Origin: Epiperipatus broadwayi
Lineage: Eukaryota > Onychophora > Udeonychophora > Euonychophora > Peripatidae
Direction of reading: 5' to 3'
DNA: 64,000 bases
Assembly (NCBI GenBank): GCA_028023455.1
Contig: JAQFVV010012394.1
Span: 29,407,010 to 29,471,009 of the forward strand
Below the pieces are notes generated by a model. The model did not search any database. It saw only the letters and a program-made list of their open reading frames with translations, and was not told the DNA's origin. Positions 40,301 through 52,239 of the stretch are shown piece after piece; position 1 is the first letter of the stretch; the number at the start of each line of letters is the position of its first letter. Made by a program: the position numbers and the translations under genes.

Positions 40301-40618
40301 ATATATATATATATATAATATTATATATATAATAAAAGGAATATTATTGAGTTTGATGTTCAAGTTTTTTTTATCATCCAAAGTATCCTATGACATTGAA
40401 AAGATTATGAACTATTGAGATTGATGAATAAAAAGAGAGATCAAATATTTTATCATCAAAAATGGAAATGAATGAGATCCATTATTCTGCTTTTATCATA
40501 TAAATTATAATAAATAATAAAAATATCATATACAGCATCTATGTAAATATTAACAATAACTATACATAAAGAGCCTTTTTGGAATACAGTTTTGTGCCTT
40601 TTTCAAATTAAATATCTA
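40301..40618. other. AT-rich spacer
   Basis: No feature recognised apart from TA runs near 40,300-40,330. Confidence 0.4.
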
Positions 40619-40624
40619 TTTAAT

Positions 40625-40724
40625 ATTAATGTGATGTGATGTGATGTATTGTTGCTTCTCCTTAAATGAAGTCAAGAATATCTCAGCAATTATGCCCAGA
40701 TAAACCTGTTAGCCACTTTATTTT
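40625..40724 (-). mobile_element. LINE (or LINE-derived SINE) 3' tail
   Basis: About 95 bp nearly identical to 61,733-61,830: TTCTCCTTAAATGAAGTCAA, GAATATCTCAGCAATTATGC and CCAGATAAACCTGTTAGCCA, flanked by repeats of TGATG(TGA). On the minus strand the element ends in (ACATC)-type tandem repeats, as many CR1/RTE-like LINEs do. Homology stops abruptly at CCACTTTATTTT, so this is either a short 5' truncation or a SINE borrowing the LINE tail. Confidence 0.75.
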
Positions 40725-40894
40725 CAATTATTGCATACAGAATGCCCTCTAGTGTTCTATAATGAAAGTAAAATAACAATAATAATGAAGTAAAACATGG
40801 ATAAAACAGAATGACATTATGATAGAGATTCAACAAAATTTCACAGAATAGACTGTATAACATAATGTACAGAATACCCTGCATGGTTTGAAGT

Positions 40895-40985
40895 AGTTGG
40901 TAGAGCATCCCATTTGGAATCGGAAGGTCTCAGAATTGATTCTATTGCTGGCAATTCTAGCCCTCAAGCTTCTTAGCCATATGCC
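40895..40985 (+). mobile_element. tRNA-derived SINE head
   Basis: AGTAGTTGGTAGAGCATCCC is a strong A-box/D-arm match. TCCCATTTGGAATCGGA can form an anticodon arm with TGG in the loop, and AGAATTGATTCTATTG is a weak B box. It lacks a full acceptor stem, so it is not a functional tRNA. Confidence 0.6.
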
Positions 40986-41786
40986 ATTTTTTATGTGCAG
41001 AATAAATAAAACAGCCCATATACAATTTTATATATACTATAAGTAGTCAGATAAAAAATAAAGTCATAGATCACATGACCTCATTCTTTTAAGCTTGATA
41101 TAAACAATGAACATTGCTAATTGCTCAACAAGCTTTGTGATAAATGCTTAGCCAGAGAAAACATTTAAAATATCTCTGTCAGGAACTCCCCCCAACCTCT
41201 GACCAATGGTTTCGTGCTTTGGCACTCTTCAGAAAGTCACTAGGATAGCTTCAGACACTAGATCTATCTTGTATAATTTTTCATTTATTCTTAATTAACT
41301 AAATTTAGTAAAGTTTTATAAATATTTACACAATTATTTAAGTTATGCTTAATGTAATGTTTCAAATATTTGTTTCTTTTTAGATTCTTTAATGTAATTT
41401 AATTAAAAGCTTAATATTTCTTGTAGCATTTATTTTATATTTATAAGATAAGTAGTAAATATATAAAACAGATTTATCATCTCATCTATTAATTGCATTG
41501 TTATCTTCTTTAAACTCTGATTTCTGATTCCCTGTATGATCGTAGTAAATCAAATTGCAAATGTCATAATTAATTTTATATGTAATTTTCTTTTTTGTAT
41601 TTTATATCATCTCTTAATTTTTCATTACTTATTATTTTTTCTACACTTTTACTATTTGACCATCCAATATTTATGTTTATCAATATCAATTTTTGTTTTT
41701 GAATAATATATTATAAATTTGGGGATTATATGAAAGTTTAATCAATTTTTTATTTGAATGATTGTTACCATTATCATTATTGTCAT
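40986..41786. other. AT-rich unassigned DNA
   Basis: No gene or repeat boundary recognised. Confidence 0.4.
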
Positions 41787-42128
41787 TTTGCATCACATGA
41801 TCACCATCTTATACTAGCACATAATTGTTTATAAACAAGGCAAAACTCTCTCCATACAGTAGTGCCACCCTGTGCCAAAAAAGTAATCAATGGATGCCAG
41901 AAAGCTTGTGCATAAAATCCCTATCTAATGCCTATTCATCCAATATCCCCAAACTAGTTTCTGGCTTGTGGCCTTCATCAGTGAGGAGCTTTGGATCTGA
42001 GAGTACTGCACCTGGATTGAATGAATAGGCATTAGACAGGGATTTTATGCACAAGCTTACTGGCATCCATTGATTACTTTGTTTGGCACAGGGTGGCACT
42101 ACTGTATGGAGAGAGTTTTGCCTTGTCT
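41787..42128. mobile_element. MITE M1, best-preserved copy
   Basis: Terminal inverted repeats: ACAAGGCAAAACTCTCTCCA...GTGCCACCCTGTG...CAATGGATGCCAG on the left, and the inverse GGCATCCATTGATTACTTTG...CACAGGGTGGCACTACTG...GAGAGAGTTTTGCCTTGT on the right (about 42,030-42,126). Interior: CCTATTCATCCAATATCCCC, AACTAGTTTCTGGCTTGTGG, CCTTCATCAGTGAGGAGC, GATCTGAGAGTACTGCACCT. Noncoding. The two ends agree closely with each other, suggesting a younger insertion than the remnants. Confidence 0.82.
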
Positions 42129-42469
42129 ATTGTCATTGTGCATACAAATGTTATTACTTAATATAATTTTTTACAATTAAAGTGTAAATTTTTATACATG
42201 TATAAATGGAAGAATGAAGAAAAAAATAAGAAATATGAGAAAGTGAAGAAAAATGCTTTATTTATTTATTTTTTAATTACATCTAGTTTAAAGTATATAT
42301 ATACCACCCTTGTATTTAAATATGACATATTCATCCCATATTCTGCTCATTTCTTTTCTATGTATTTAAATGGCTTAAGGTATTGCAAATGAGAGGTCAG
42401 AATAACTTACAGTTAACATGGATATGACAATAAAATTGAAAATTATAGGATTTTGAACATGCCATCATT

Positions 42470-42745
42470 AGATTTTCAATGATATGGTTGACAAAAAGTT
42501 GAAAAGTGGAGAAGATTGAAGTCCATTAAAGTTTGAAAATTTGCTATCTTAATATAAACCGAGCATTGATCATATATATTTGTGGGAGATAATGAACGGG
42601 ATCAACTGATGAGTTCTGGTTTGGCGCGAAATACGTATACTGGATTTGAGATTTTATCTTTTTCACAAGTAGGTAGTTATAAGATGTAGTGGATGATTAA
42701 AAGGAGCATGAATGTCTGGGTTGAAATACCCTCCAATTATATATA
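42470..42745 (+). mobile_element. Foldback F1 half-copy
   Basis: GAAAAGTGGAGAAGATTGAA, AAAGTTTGAAAATTTGCTAT, ATAAACCGAGCATTGATC, CAACTGATGAGTTCTGGTTT and, at the end, GAATGTCTGGGTTGAAATACC then CCTCCAATTATAT. This is the right arm of the palindrome at 28,845-29,415. Confidence 0.7.
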
Positions 42746-43829
42746 CCTTAAAGTAATATATACTTTAAATAAGCATTTTTTTACTATAAAATATTATCTT
42801 TACATATAAGCAAGTGTATATAGAAAGAGTTGTGAACACACACACAGAGAGAAACACAAAAACAGGAGGGAAGACTTTATGAGCAGTATACTTTCTAATT
42901 ATTACGCAATATATTTAATAAAAAATATTTTTAATTGTTGAAATTGTTTTGAAATCAGAATTTCATTTCCAAATCTATACAGATATCTTTTATTTTATTT
43001 TTTGAGTTATATTGTTGTTATTTTGTAAAAGTGCTTTTCTTTTTTAATAACTGTTTTCTATATCTATTTTTGATAAATGACCTGACATACAATACGTTCT
43101 CTTCAGTATAAATGAAGCCCAGTAAATACATGTTTTAACCGTCACGACTTAAAAATTACTAGGAAATAAAAGATAAAATTTCAAAAAGGCTGATTTTTAT
43201 TATAATCAATCTTAAATGCAAAAAATTTTAAATATAAATTGCAGACTAAAAGGCGTTTTTCTGGAATAAAAAAAAAAAGATGGTAATACGAAACGATTAA
43301 ATAATTTACAAAGGAAATGTAATTACTGGATTGTTCTCGACTGGAATAAAGGCTTTGATTAATGCTTTATTTTTACTTATAAAAAATCTTTGTGCGTAAA
43401 CTTTTATGGTAATAAAAATTATAAAGTTAAAACCATAAATATATAATACAAAAAGTATTATAAACGACTTAGACAATTTCTTGAAGTATACTAAATATTA
43501 CAAGTGTTAATATGTTTGACTGTTTCCATCGTCTACCATTAAATGTTAAATGTCTAGAATATTTTAAACTTCCAATCTATTAACTAGTGTTATCTATTTA
43601 TGGGTTCAACTACAAACAACTGTTAGTAATAATATATAAATAGACAACTCTTGTTAATAGATTACGCAATGTTATGAGTGGTATTATTCTCCACTCTTCT
43701 TTTTTTATTATCAAAAACAGGTTTATTCAACTATGTTTACAATAAAAGAAAATGGGTAAAATAACTTATTAAATTTGGCAAAACATTTATAAAACATTAA
43801 TTTACTTAAAAAGGAGAAAAAAACCCTCA
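42746..43829. other. AT-rich unassigned DNA
   Basis: No feature recognised. Confidence 0.4.
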
Positions 43830-44320
43830 CTCTTCTAGAGTGGAATGTCCAATATTAATAACATGCTATGTGGAATTTATTATAAAGTGAGGAGCTAACT
43901 TCAAATCGCTTTCTTTGATGTCTTTTAATTTTTGTAGAAAAATTAATTTTGGATCAGGCATAACTGACTCGAAGATTAGGATGCATCCATAGACAGAAAG
44001 TGATGAAAGTGGCATTTCTTATAGTTGCAAACACCCCAGAGACAATACCTTCTATGAGTGTGTTGATAATTGGATGTTTTGGTGTATAAATTTGATTAAT
44101 CAATATTTTACAGCCCTGAAGAGAGGAACAATGTCAAATATGTTATCATCCGCTCTATGGCACTTTTCTTCATATGTTTCTGAACTGACCAGTGGCAATA
44201 TCAGTATAGGAACCAAACTCACACCTTTAAGTACTTGAATATTTAGTTTTAAGTCAATTCTCTCACCAACACAGCTATTTTATCAAAAGCAACAGGCAGT
44301 AGAAATTTCATATACTTATT
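43830..44320 (-). other. Higher-complexity segment, possibly a decayed coding sequence
   Basis: On the minus strand one frame reads VGERIDLKLNIQ and, further on, SETYEEKCHRADDNIFDIVP and MPDPKLIFLQKLKDIKESDL before stops. The codon-like texture exceeds that of neighbouring DNA. No family recognised. It could be a relic transposon ORF or a processed pseudogene. Confidence 0.25.
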
Positions 44321-44559
44321 TGTAAGGCTTGGTTTAAAACCTTCTTTCCTTTACAATATTGTGATATTACTAATTTAGATTCTGAGACAGTGAATAATTA
44401 TTTTTTCGATTTATGTTGCTATACAAGTTTATGAGAAAAAAAAAATTTGATCTTACATTCTCATTATTTTAAAAACGGATTTCATTTTTAGACTTTCATT
44501 TTATTTTATCAAAATATCACGGAAAACGTGTTTTTTACTACTTATAATTTAATATTTTG

Positions 44560-45245
44560 CTATATGTTCAGACAATCACAACAACTGTACAGAAATCGAA
44601 GGATGGATGGATGGAATTAAGGAATGGTGATTAATGTTAAGACTAAGTGTTTATGAATAGAAAGAAATATAAGAACACAAATTATTATTAATGATAGTAT
44701 AATTCAACAGATAAATGAACTTAAATATTTGGGTAATTGGTTACGTGAGGATGGAAGAAATAAAGATGACATTAAAAAGATTAGCATTAGCAAAGGAGGC
44801 ATTCATTATGAGAAAGAAAATATTTTGTAGACCCTTGAAGAGAGAATTAAGTAAAAGATTGATTGCTTTATGTGTAGTGTATCATATGATTGTAAAATGT
44901 GGACAATGAGCAAAAGGATTAGAAACAGATTGGAAAGCTTTGAGATATAGTTGTAGTATGGTAGAAAGGTTGATAAATAAAATAGCAAATGAGAAAGTTT
45001 GGAAAGAGTAATTGAAAATAGAAAATTGACATAGAATATTACAATTAGGAAGCCAGGCTGGATTAAATAGATATTATGAAAAATATTTTACAGAAGCTAG
45101 TAACTCTTAACAAAAAGAAAGAACAGAGAAGAAGAGATGGAAAAGATACATTGAAATGATCTGGGCAATGAATAAAGCAGAATGAAGCAATGGATAAATT
45201 GGGTGTGAGACTGTTCTCTGGACTTTGACTGATTGTACAGAAGAG
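44560..45245 (+). pseudogene. LINE fragment, region downstream of the RT catalytic core
   Basis: Around 44,706-44,900 the frame reads QQINELKYLGNWLREDGR...DIKKI...LAKEAFIMRKKIF and KRELSKRLIALCVVYHMI. This matches the widespread LINE motif 'KYLGSxITEDGR...EIKxRIxxAKxAFxxKKxLL...LRKxLVKxxVWxxxLY'. The following plus-strand text (GTGGACAATGAGCAAAAGGA, TGGAAAGCTTTGAGATATAG) fits 'WTxxKxxxxRLExFExW'. Stops and shifts are frequent, and neither the catalytic box nor a 5' end was found. Confidence 0.7.
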
Positions 45246-45689
45246 ATATCTATTTTAAATTTCAAGGATTTTTATTGACTTGAGCATGCCCACACAGTAA
45301 ATTCTTGATATTTTGACAGAGGTGTTTAATACTTTTCTAATCTTGATGCAATCTTACAAAAATAAGTCATGATGAGTGCATCTAGGGTTGTTCACCAAAT
45401 TGGAATGGGACATTAATTCTCAAAATATACATATATTTGAATAAATATTTTTATTTAATTCAATTTCTTTGTATTACATTCATTGCTTTGTTTAGGAGAA
45501 TATTTTAAATAATCTTCTGTAATAATGCAGTCTTTAATATTTGGCTCAGAGACCAAATTTGATTCACCATTTTTAGTGACATCTGCTAAACATGAGATTA
45601 TTATGTTATGTTTATTGCATTCATCTCATTCTATATTGTAACTGCCCCTCTCAATGGCTTCCGTGCCAAAAGCACATTAAAGTCACTCC

Positions 45690-47200
45690 TATGAATCTGC
45701 TGTGTTCTTGCATCTGGGGGGTTACCTAATGTTCAGTGAATATAATTTCAAACACATATACACGTACGCTTTTATTTATTTATACGTAAATTCGGATCGA
45801 ATCCAAGTAGTAGGCACCAGGAGAACTTTACAAGAGTCCGCCACATATGTGCATAAGCTCACTCAACTATATCACAAAACATGCCCATGCATCACTCCAG
45901 TCGGAAGCAAGAAACGAACACAGCCAATATCATCTTTCAAATTATATCGCATATGTGACCTTTCAATCGCGATCAATCAGACTTATCGTATTAGGGCCCG
46001 CCCTATATCCCACAGAACAAATCAATCAAAGCTTAATATTAATCTAAGAAAGGCATGGTAATATAACATAAGTTTAATCAAATCCCAACACCAAAAATAT
46101 CAAATGCATTCATTCATAACAAAAAACAAATTGGATCACTCTAGCACTCATTCCCTATCATATAAATGTGAGTTGAAATTCCAATCAATCAATAACAAAA
46201 TACTAATTAAATAAATGGTTTATTTTAATCTATTTAATAACAATTTTATGCTGGTATATGACTGGCAAGCCGAGATAAATTAACTATAGAATTAAATGAG
46301 ATTTCGCACATATATTAAAGGATGTTTATTTGTAGACAAATAAATTCTGGTCAAGTTCTTTAATCATTCATTTATGGTCGCAAGTAATTTTATCATTTAG
46401 CCAAATGTTTTTTCACTAGTTATTGTTTTTAAAGTTTATCTACTCTGGTGCATAAGGGAGTACGATTAATTTAAAGATAGCTACCTGTGGAACGTAGACA
46501 GCCGGTAAGAAGGATCCTAAGCGATGATTTCTTCTTTAACTAAGCATTCTGGCAATTTGCGAGGTCTCAAAAGCGTGTGTGGTCCTTAGGTGAAGTTTCT
46601 CCAGTGTTACAAGCATCCTAGGGGCAATCAGCTGAACGGAGCGCGGAGGTCCGGCAGTCAAGCCGTGAATTTTAGGTTCAGCAACGCATCTCCGTTATAC
46701 TATTATATGAAAGTTAGATCTTATTTCTACTGGGAAAAAGAAAACTTTCTTTACAAAATCAGCAACTTAATTATTCCAAGCACATCGGTAATTCTGCTAA
46801 TCCTTTTTTCCTTTCGTAATTCACCTTGTAATTTCTCTCTTCTCCCCCCTCACACCTTGAATTTTTTTCATCCAATCTCCCCCTTGCACCTGTGAGTCCC
46901 CTCATCCAATAGGCCCATCGAGTATTAACTTAATTCAGCGATTTCTGGGATCGTTTGCACCACTTTGGAATTTAACTCAATTTGGCCATTTTTCAGGCAT
47001 TGTTTAGCTGGAGACAGAAGTCTGGGTTGTACAATAGCAGTGTACACTTTTTCTAAATTCAGCTTATTTTATCTAGACCTTACCGACATATATCCGGCTT
47101 ATTGTTTCATTTTTACTAATTTTACATTTACTAATTACCCCCCCATTGAAAATAATTTTAGATCACTTGGAATTTCAGAACATGTTGCAACTTAATCAAT
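45690..47200. other. Less AT-rich island, unclassified
   Basis: Contains GGATCGAATCCAAGTAGTAG, TAGGGCCCGCCCTATATCCC, GCTGAACGGAGCGCGGAGGT and GTGGAACGTAGACAGCC, much richer in G, C and CpG than the flanks. A 119-codon plus frame (45,702-46,061) and a 101-codon frame (46,590-46,895) lie here, but neither shows a domain. It may be a decayed LTR or DNA transposon, or a regulatory or 5' exon region of an unrecognised gene. Confidence 0.3.
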
Positions 47201-47839
47201 TTATTTTCTCTTTATGTTCAAACATGATTTAAATGACTTAATAAAATGTCAAACCTGTGTTCAATCATTCATCTTTCTTTTTTAAAAAAAAAACAAAAAA
47301 AAAAACAAACTTACAACTAATGATTACATATTTATTCTCAAAAACAACAAAATAACAAAAAAAAAACTCTTTTACTCTTATTTCAATAAATTTGACAGGT
47401 ACTCTTATATCGCTGCGATCGTGTTCTAGAAACGGGTGTTTCTCGTTCATTATTAAAGCAAAACCTTTTTTTTAAAAGTTTTGTACCTGTCATTCATTTC
47501 GTCAATTGCATATATATTTAATCTAACATCATATGCCTGGATTCAAATCCCATGTAACGCTATTCCATTACAATATATACAAGCAATTCATTATGAATCC
47601 AACTATTACAATTTTATAACCAACAAGTGTCATTGGTCACTTTCTTTAAAGTACTGTATATTTAATGTATCTGCATTAAAAATGGATGTTCACTTTTTAT
47701 CTATTATTTATATATATGATAATCAATAAAACTAGATATTAGCTTTTCAGCAATAACCCCTCCCCCCATAAGGGATAAGCTACTGTCTGCCTTTCTATTT
47801 TATTTTCAAACAAAATAATTATTTCACATTATACAGTTT
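47201..47839. other. AT-rich unassigned DNA
   Basis: No feature recognised. Confidence 0.4.
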
Positions 47840-48000
47840 ATCTGGACCAACTGATGATTGCTGGTTTAGCATGAAATACATATATTGGTGATTGTTTATC
47901 CTTTTCAACATGTGTATGATCAGATGGGTCAACATTTATGAGACGACATGGAGAGTTGAGGGTCATGTGAAAGCCTGGGTTTGAATCCCTTATATTACAT
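47840..48000 (+). mobile_element. Foldback F1 half-copy
   Basis: GACCAACTGATGATTGCTGG, TTTAGCATGAAATACATATA, CAACATGTGTATGATCAG and TGAAAGCCTGGGTTTGAATC then CCTTATATTACAT form the right end of the family, including the B-box-like GGGTTTGAATCC. Confidence 0.7.
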
Positions 48001-49182
48001 TATATATGTGCAGGTGTGTGTAAGCCTGTATAGTGTATTAATTTACAGTTTATTAATGTGAATTGGCTATAATGAGTTTTATAATGTAAGTGCTACAACC
48101 AGTTACTGATACCAATATTAAGAAAAGCACTATTTTATGATATAATTATGATTCCAAGCTTTATATTTTTACTATAATTTATTATTTATAATTAATATAA
48201 TAATATTTGTATTTAAAATATTAAAAAATATAACAATAAAATCACACACAAAAAAGGAGAAGTAAAGTTACTTTTGTATAGAATAATTTCTAACTGGAAT
48301 CATGTGATTGTTTTCTTAGAATAAATTATTATGAAATAAATTTACTTTCCCAAAAATGGGGCTTAGGATATGCACATTGTAAGCAAAATTCAAACTAATT
48401 CAATTTCCACTAAATATAGACATACATACACAGATGCTAAGGCAGACACCTGTCAATTAAATAAATTCTATGAAATTAAGGCACATGAAAATTTCTTGCA
48501 ATATTCCATAGAAAGTATTATCATTGAAGGTTAAAAATAATTTGTTAAAAACAATTTAAATGTTCACATAACCATTAAAATTACTCCAATGAGTGTGTGA
48601 TAGTACCACTGCCCTTTGATTTTCAATCACTCTCTTATGGCTTTCTTCAGTGTTATTTTACTAGTTTTCAATTTATTTGATGACAAATAACTGGAAGTAA
48701 AATAATATTGATTTATTAATGCAAAAAATTATCAAGGTGTCAGTATTGTGTATATCCCAGAATGTAAGATTCTTCCTACAGTGTTGTTGATTGGAAGTTT
48801 CTATTCCTCTTTGTACAAGAGTGTTTGTGAAAGCTTATGACAGTATTTATTCTTTTGTTAGATTTAAAAAATGAAAACATATATTCTTACTTTGTTTAAT
48901 ATATTTTTAATGTGATTAAACCAGATTTTATTTAAAAATATTTAGTTTTAAAAAAATATGAGTTAAAAGAAGTTAGTAATATGCAGATATACCCCTTAAC
49001 TTTTCTTTAGAATTGAACACCATTCACAGTTTTCACTACAGTTTCCAATTCATTTAATAATGGCAAAAAAAAAAAAAAAGAATCAAAAAAGTTGCTTAAT
49101 TTTTTTTTCCAGTTTATTAAAACTTTAGATTTAGTTAAATTCTAGCCCATAGCTAACATTAATTTTTATGTAAAATTAAAAA
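48001..49182. other. AT-rich unassigned DNA
   Basis: No feature recognised. Confidence 0.4.
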
Positions 49183-49458
49183 TTAAACAAAACAAATGGT
49201 CTCTTTAAACAAGCTCACATCATTAATGTATATATCTACCATTGAATCAGAAAGGAATTTACAATATAATTTCTTCATTTGTTTATTTTTTAATTGTTCA
49301 AGAATTTGATTTATTTTATAATTTGAATTTAAATGTAATCTTGTCTCAGACAAACACATCATGTGAAAATTATTGGAATCAATCCATCTTTTGAGGGCAA
49401 ACACTCTATCCAAAGAATTTAGACCCCTGACATTTACATCTGCTATATTGAGAATCAT
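49183..49458 (-). pseudogene. LINE ORF2 start: truncated APE-type endonuclease
   Basis: A 91-codon frame beginning MILNIADVNVRGLNSLDRVF, then ALKRWIDSNNFHMMCLSETR. This is the N-terminus of apurinic-type LINE endonucleases: the N-VRGLNS motif with its metal-binding Asn, a helix, then a 'xxLxET' strand with the catalytic Glu. Homology breaks after about residue 47, and the rest is Lys/Asn-rich sequence with no domain, so the endonuclease and all of the RT are missing. It lies just downstream (minus strand) of the CCHC ORF1, the normal ORF1-ORF2 order for a two-ORF LINE, perhaps of the Tx1/L1-like group. Confidence 0.7.
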
Positions 49459-49688
49459 GTACTTATATTAAAACTACAATAAAAAAAAAGAAAAAAAATG
49501 AAAACCTATTGATTAATGAAAGTTTCATGAATTAGTTTTTCTTGCTCAGCCCAATCAAGAGAGTCCAAAGATTGTTCATTTGACCATCTGGGTGTATTTC
49601 TGTAATTTTTTCAGAAAAAGCTGAAATAGGATTAGAATGAGGCAAGTTAAGATTGGAATTTTGATTTTGCTCAGACAACTTGGAACAC

Positions 49689-50900
49689 TTATTCTCCTTT
49701 TTTTCTTAAGTTATAATATGAAAAAGTATATTGATCATGAGTAAAAGTTGTTCCTAAATTCTCAGAAAAAGTGTTCCCTTCATCTTGTTGAGAACTTGAA
49801 GAATCAAAATTTTTCCCTTTAGTTTTAGAAGAGACTATTTTCCTCTGCTTAAAGGTTAAATTACAGACTAATTGTTTTGGCTTATCATCCATTAAATTTT
49901 CAGTAGGAGGTAAACGAATAAGTTTATCCTGAGTAGAAAATGATTCATTCATAGTGTTTAGAACAATTATAGAGATATTATGCTCTAAAATATTATCAAC
50001 TTGTTTGTGTAAAATAATATTATCCTGAACATGTTGATTGAGAATAGATAATTAATCAGAACAAATTAAGTCAGATTTAATAGATGGTATAATTTCCAAT
50101 GTTTCTTTATTATTAACCTGAGGCAGAGAAGTAGAAGCAAAAGGTAAAGAAATGCACTTGTGATTTCTTGAATTTTTTTGTTTACAGTTTTGACAATTTT
50201 TTTAGGACAAGCTTTGACAAAATGAGACCTGTCATTACATATAAAACATTGTGGCTTGACACCTTGAATTTATAAGAATGAAGTACATTTATGTTCATCC
50301 AGAATAGAAGGAATATCCATTAATGAGATGCCTTCATTTAGTTTCAGTGAGAAAGATGCAGTGTTAGACAAAAGTTCTATTCCAGAATATTTCTCAAGGA
50401 TGTATTTAAAACTTGTAACAGAGCCATACTTAATAAGCAATTTTTGTAAATCAAGTTGTGGAAAATTAATGTTACAATTGTAAACAAGACCTTGGGCAAT
50501 TTTTGGCCGTTTCACATCAATTTTAATTTGTCATCTAAAAAAAGCTGTTTCCTTTTAAAAAGTTCCTTTTCAATAATATTGTGAAATTCTACTATGAGAT
50601 ACCATTTATTTGAATGATGATAAATTTTCTTTATTGCTATATCAAGTTTTAATTGCTTAATAAGCATAAAAAATATTCAGTGGAAAGGAGAAAAGGTCAC
50701 AATTTCTATTGGTGATTGCAAGTATGAGTGTAAATTCATTACTGTAATGAAAAAAATTGTAGAGAATTGTAGGAAGTCTCATACTAAATTCATTACTAGC
50801 TGCATAATAATCATCTGAATTAAGACAAGAAACAACTTGATCTGTTTCCAAAGAATTTAAATTAGTAGTATAGTTAATTTCATGATCTATATATTTAATA
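49689..50900 (-). pseudogene. LINE ORF1 (gag-like, CCHC), interrupted
   Basis: Three minus-strand frames (50,657-50,851, 50,270-50,515 and 49,689-49,952) read in order. The middle one ends in a TAA and then continues in the same frame as QGVKPQCFICNDRSHFVKAC, giving a C-X2-C-X4-H-X4-C knuckle at 50,207-50,248. ORF1 proteins of Tx1-like and some other LINEs carry such a knuckle after an RNA-binding region. The C-terminal frame is Ser/Lys-rich. In-frame stops and shifts indicate a dead copy. Confidence 0.65.
50207..50248 (-). other. CCHC zinc-knuckle coding site within LINE ORF1
   Basis: CFICNDRSHFVKAC, followed by PKK: all four zinc ligands are intact at canonical spacing, although a stop codon lies 8 codons upstream of the first Cys. 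Confidence 0.8.
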
Positions 50901-50940
50901 AGATTTTTTTAAATTATTATTTATTTCATTTTAATTATTT

Positions 50941-52239
50941 AAAGTTTACATTGTAGTTTTATTTCAATGCAATAAATTGTTCACAGAAATTATTGGAATA
51001 AATATTTACTTGATGGCAAACTAAATTTGCTTCCTGCCAGACACTTTTACTTTGTTTGTAACTAACACAAAACTGTTCTGACTTAATTACTTTCTGCAAT
51101 TTATTTTCAAAATTAATATTTTTAATTATATTTATTTTTAATTCAGCCTACAAATTCTCACTCTAGTTTTTGACTAAGGTTTACAGTAGAATACATCAAG
51201 TGAATTACTATTTATGATGTTAAAAATAACTTAAGGTTGTCATGTGATGCTTTGTTCAACATACATTTTAGTTATATTTTATTACCACAAAATGTTTGTA
51301 ATATTTATTGGGGAAACAACATTAAAATAATTCATTTCAGAACTAATGCATCTTTTTTGCAAAATATAATAATGAAGTAGCTACTATGTGTCAGGTTTTG
51401 AATACTGAAATTTTATAATCTTTTTTGTTCACCATTTAATTTTTGGAATCTGATATTATATGATTCTTTGTGTTTATTATGAGGAAGATACTTGAGTCTA
51501 GCACATTGGAAAATTGTCATCTAGCAAAATCTACTTTAAATTTTATCTGGATTCAAACTTTAAGTTTGAGAATGATTGCAATATGCTCCAATTGTCATAC
51601 TTGAAGCCATTTATTATACATATATCTGCAATTACACAATCATTAATTTGTATTTAAATATTTTTAGCAACTCAATAGTGACCTTTTTCTCTGGGTAGAG
51701 TATCTGAGTAAAAAAATGATTGGTCATCTCTGCTTGCTACTTCAGCTTATATAGGTCTAGGTCATGAAATAGTTTAGCTATCCATCACAAAAATTAAGAT
51801 GCTAATATATCTCAATCATGATATGAGATCTGACCTTGGGTCACATTTTCATAGATCATGTCAGTGCTTTCACTGCCATCATGAACTTTTGAAAAGCTCT
51901 TGAAAATATTTTTGAAACTCATAGTTTCACTGTTGTACAATTTGAATCATTTAAAATGTCTCAGTAATAGTCCAATATCAGTATGTTGTGTCACCTTAGG
52001 TTAAGGATTTAAAACATTGTCACATTTTATATCATAACTTGTGACCAGACATGCTGCCAGCAAAAAATTGTTGTTGTGAATGGCTAAATAAAGTCACTAT
52101 ATAAGATATACTGATTTAGAGATGACACTGCATCTTTGAGAGAGATACATCATCAGTCATCTTTTCACTGAAATCACTTGAAATAATTTTATAACAAGAT
52201 CATTTTTTATTATTATACAAACAAAAAAAGTTCTGTATG
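50941..52239. other. AT-rich unassigned DNA
   Basis: May include the 5' end of the LINE that precedes it, but no boundary is visible. Confidence 0.35.
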
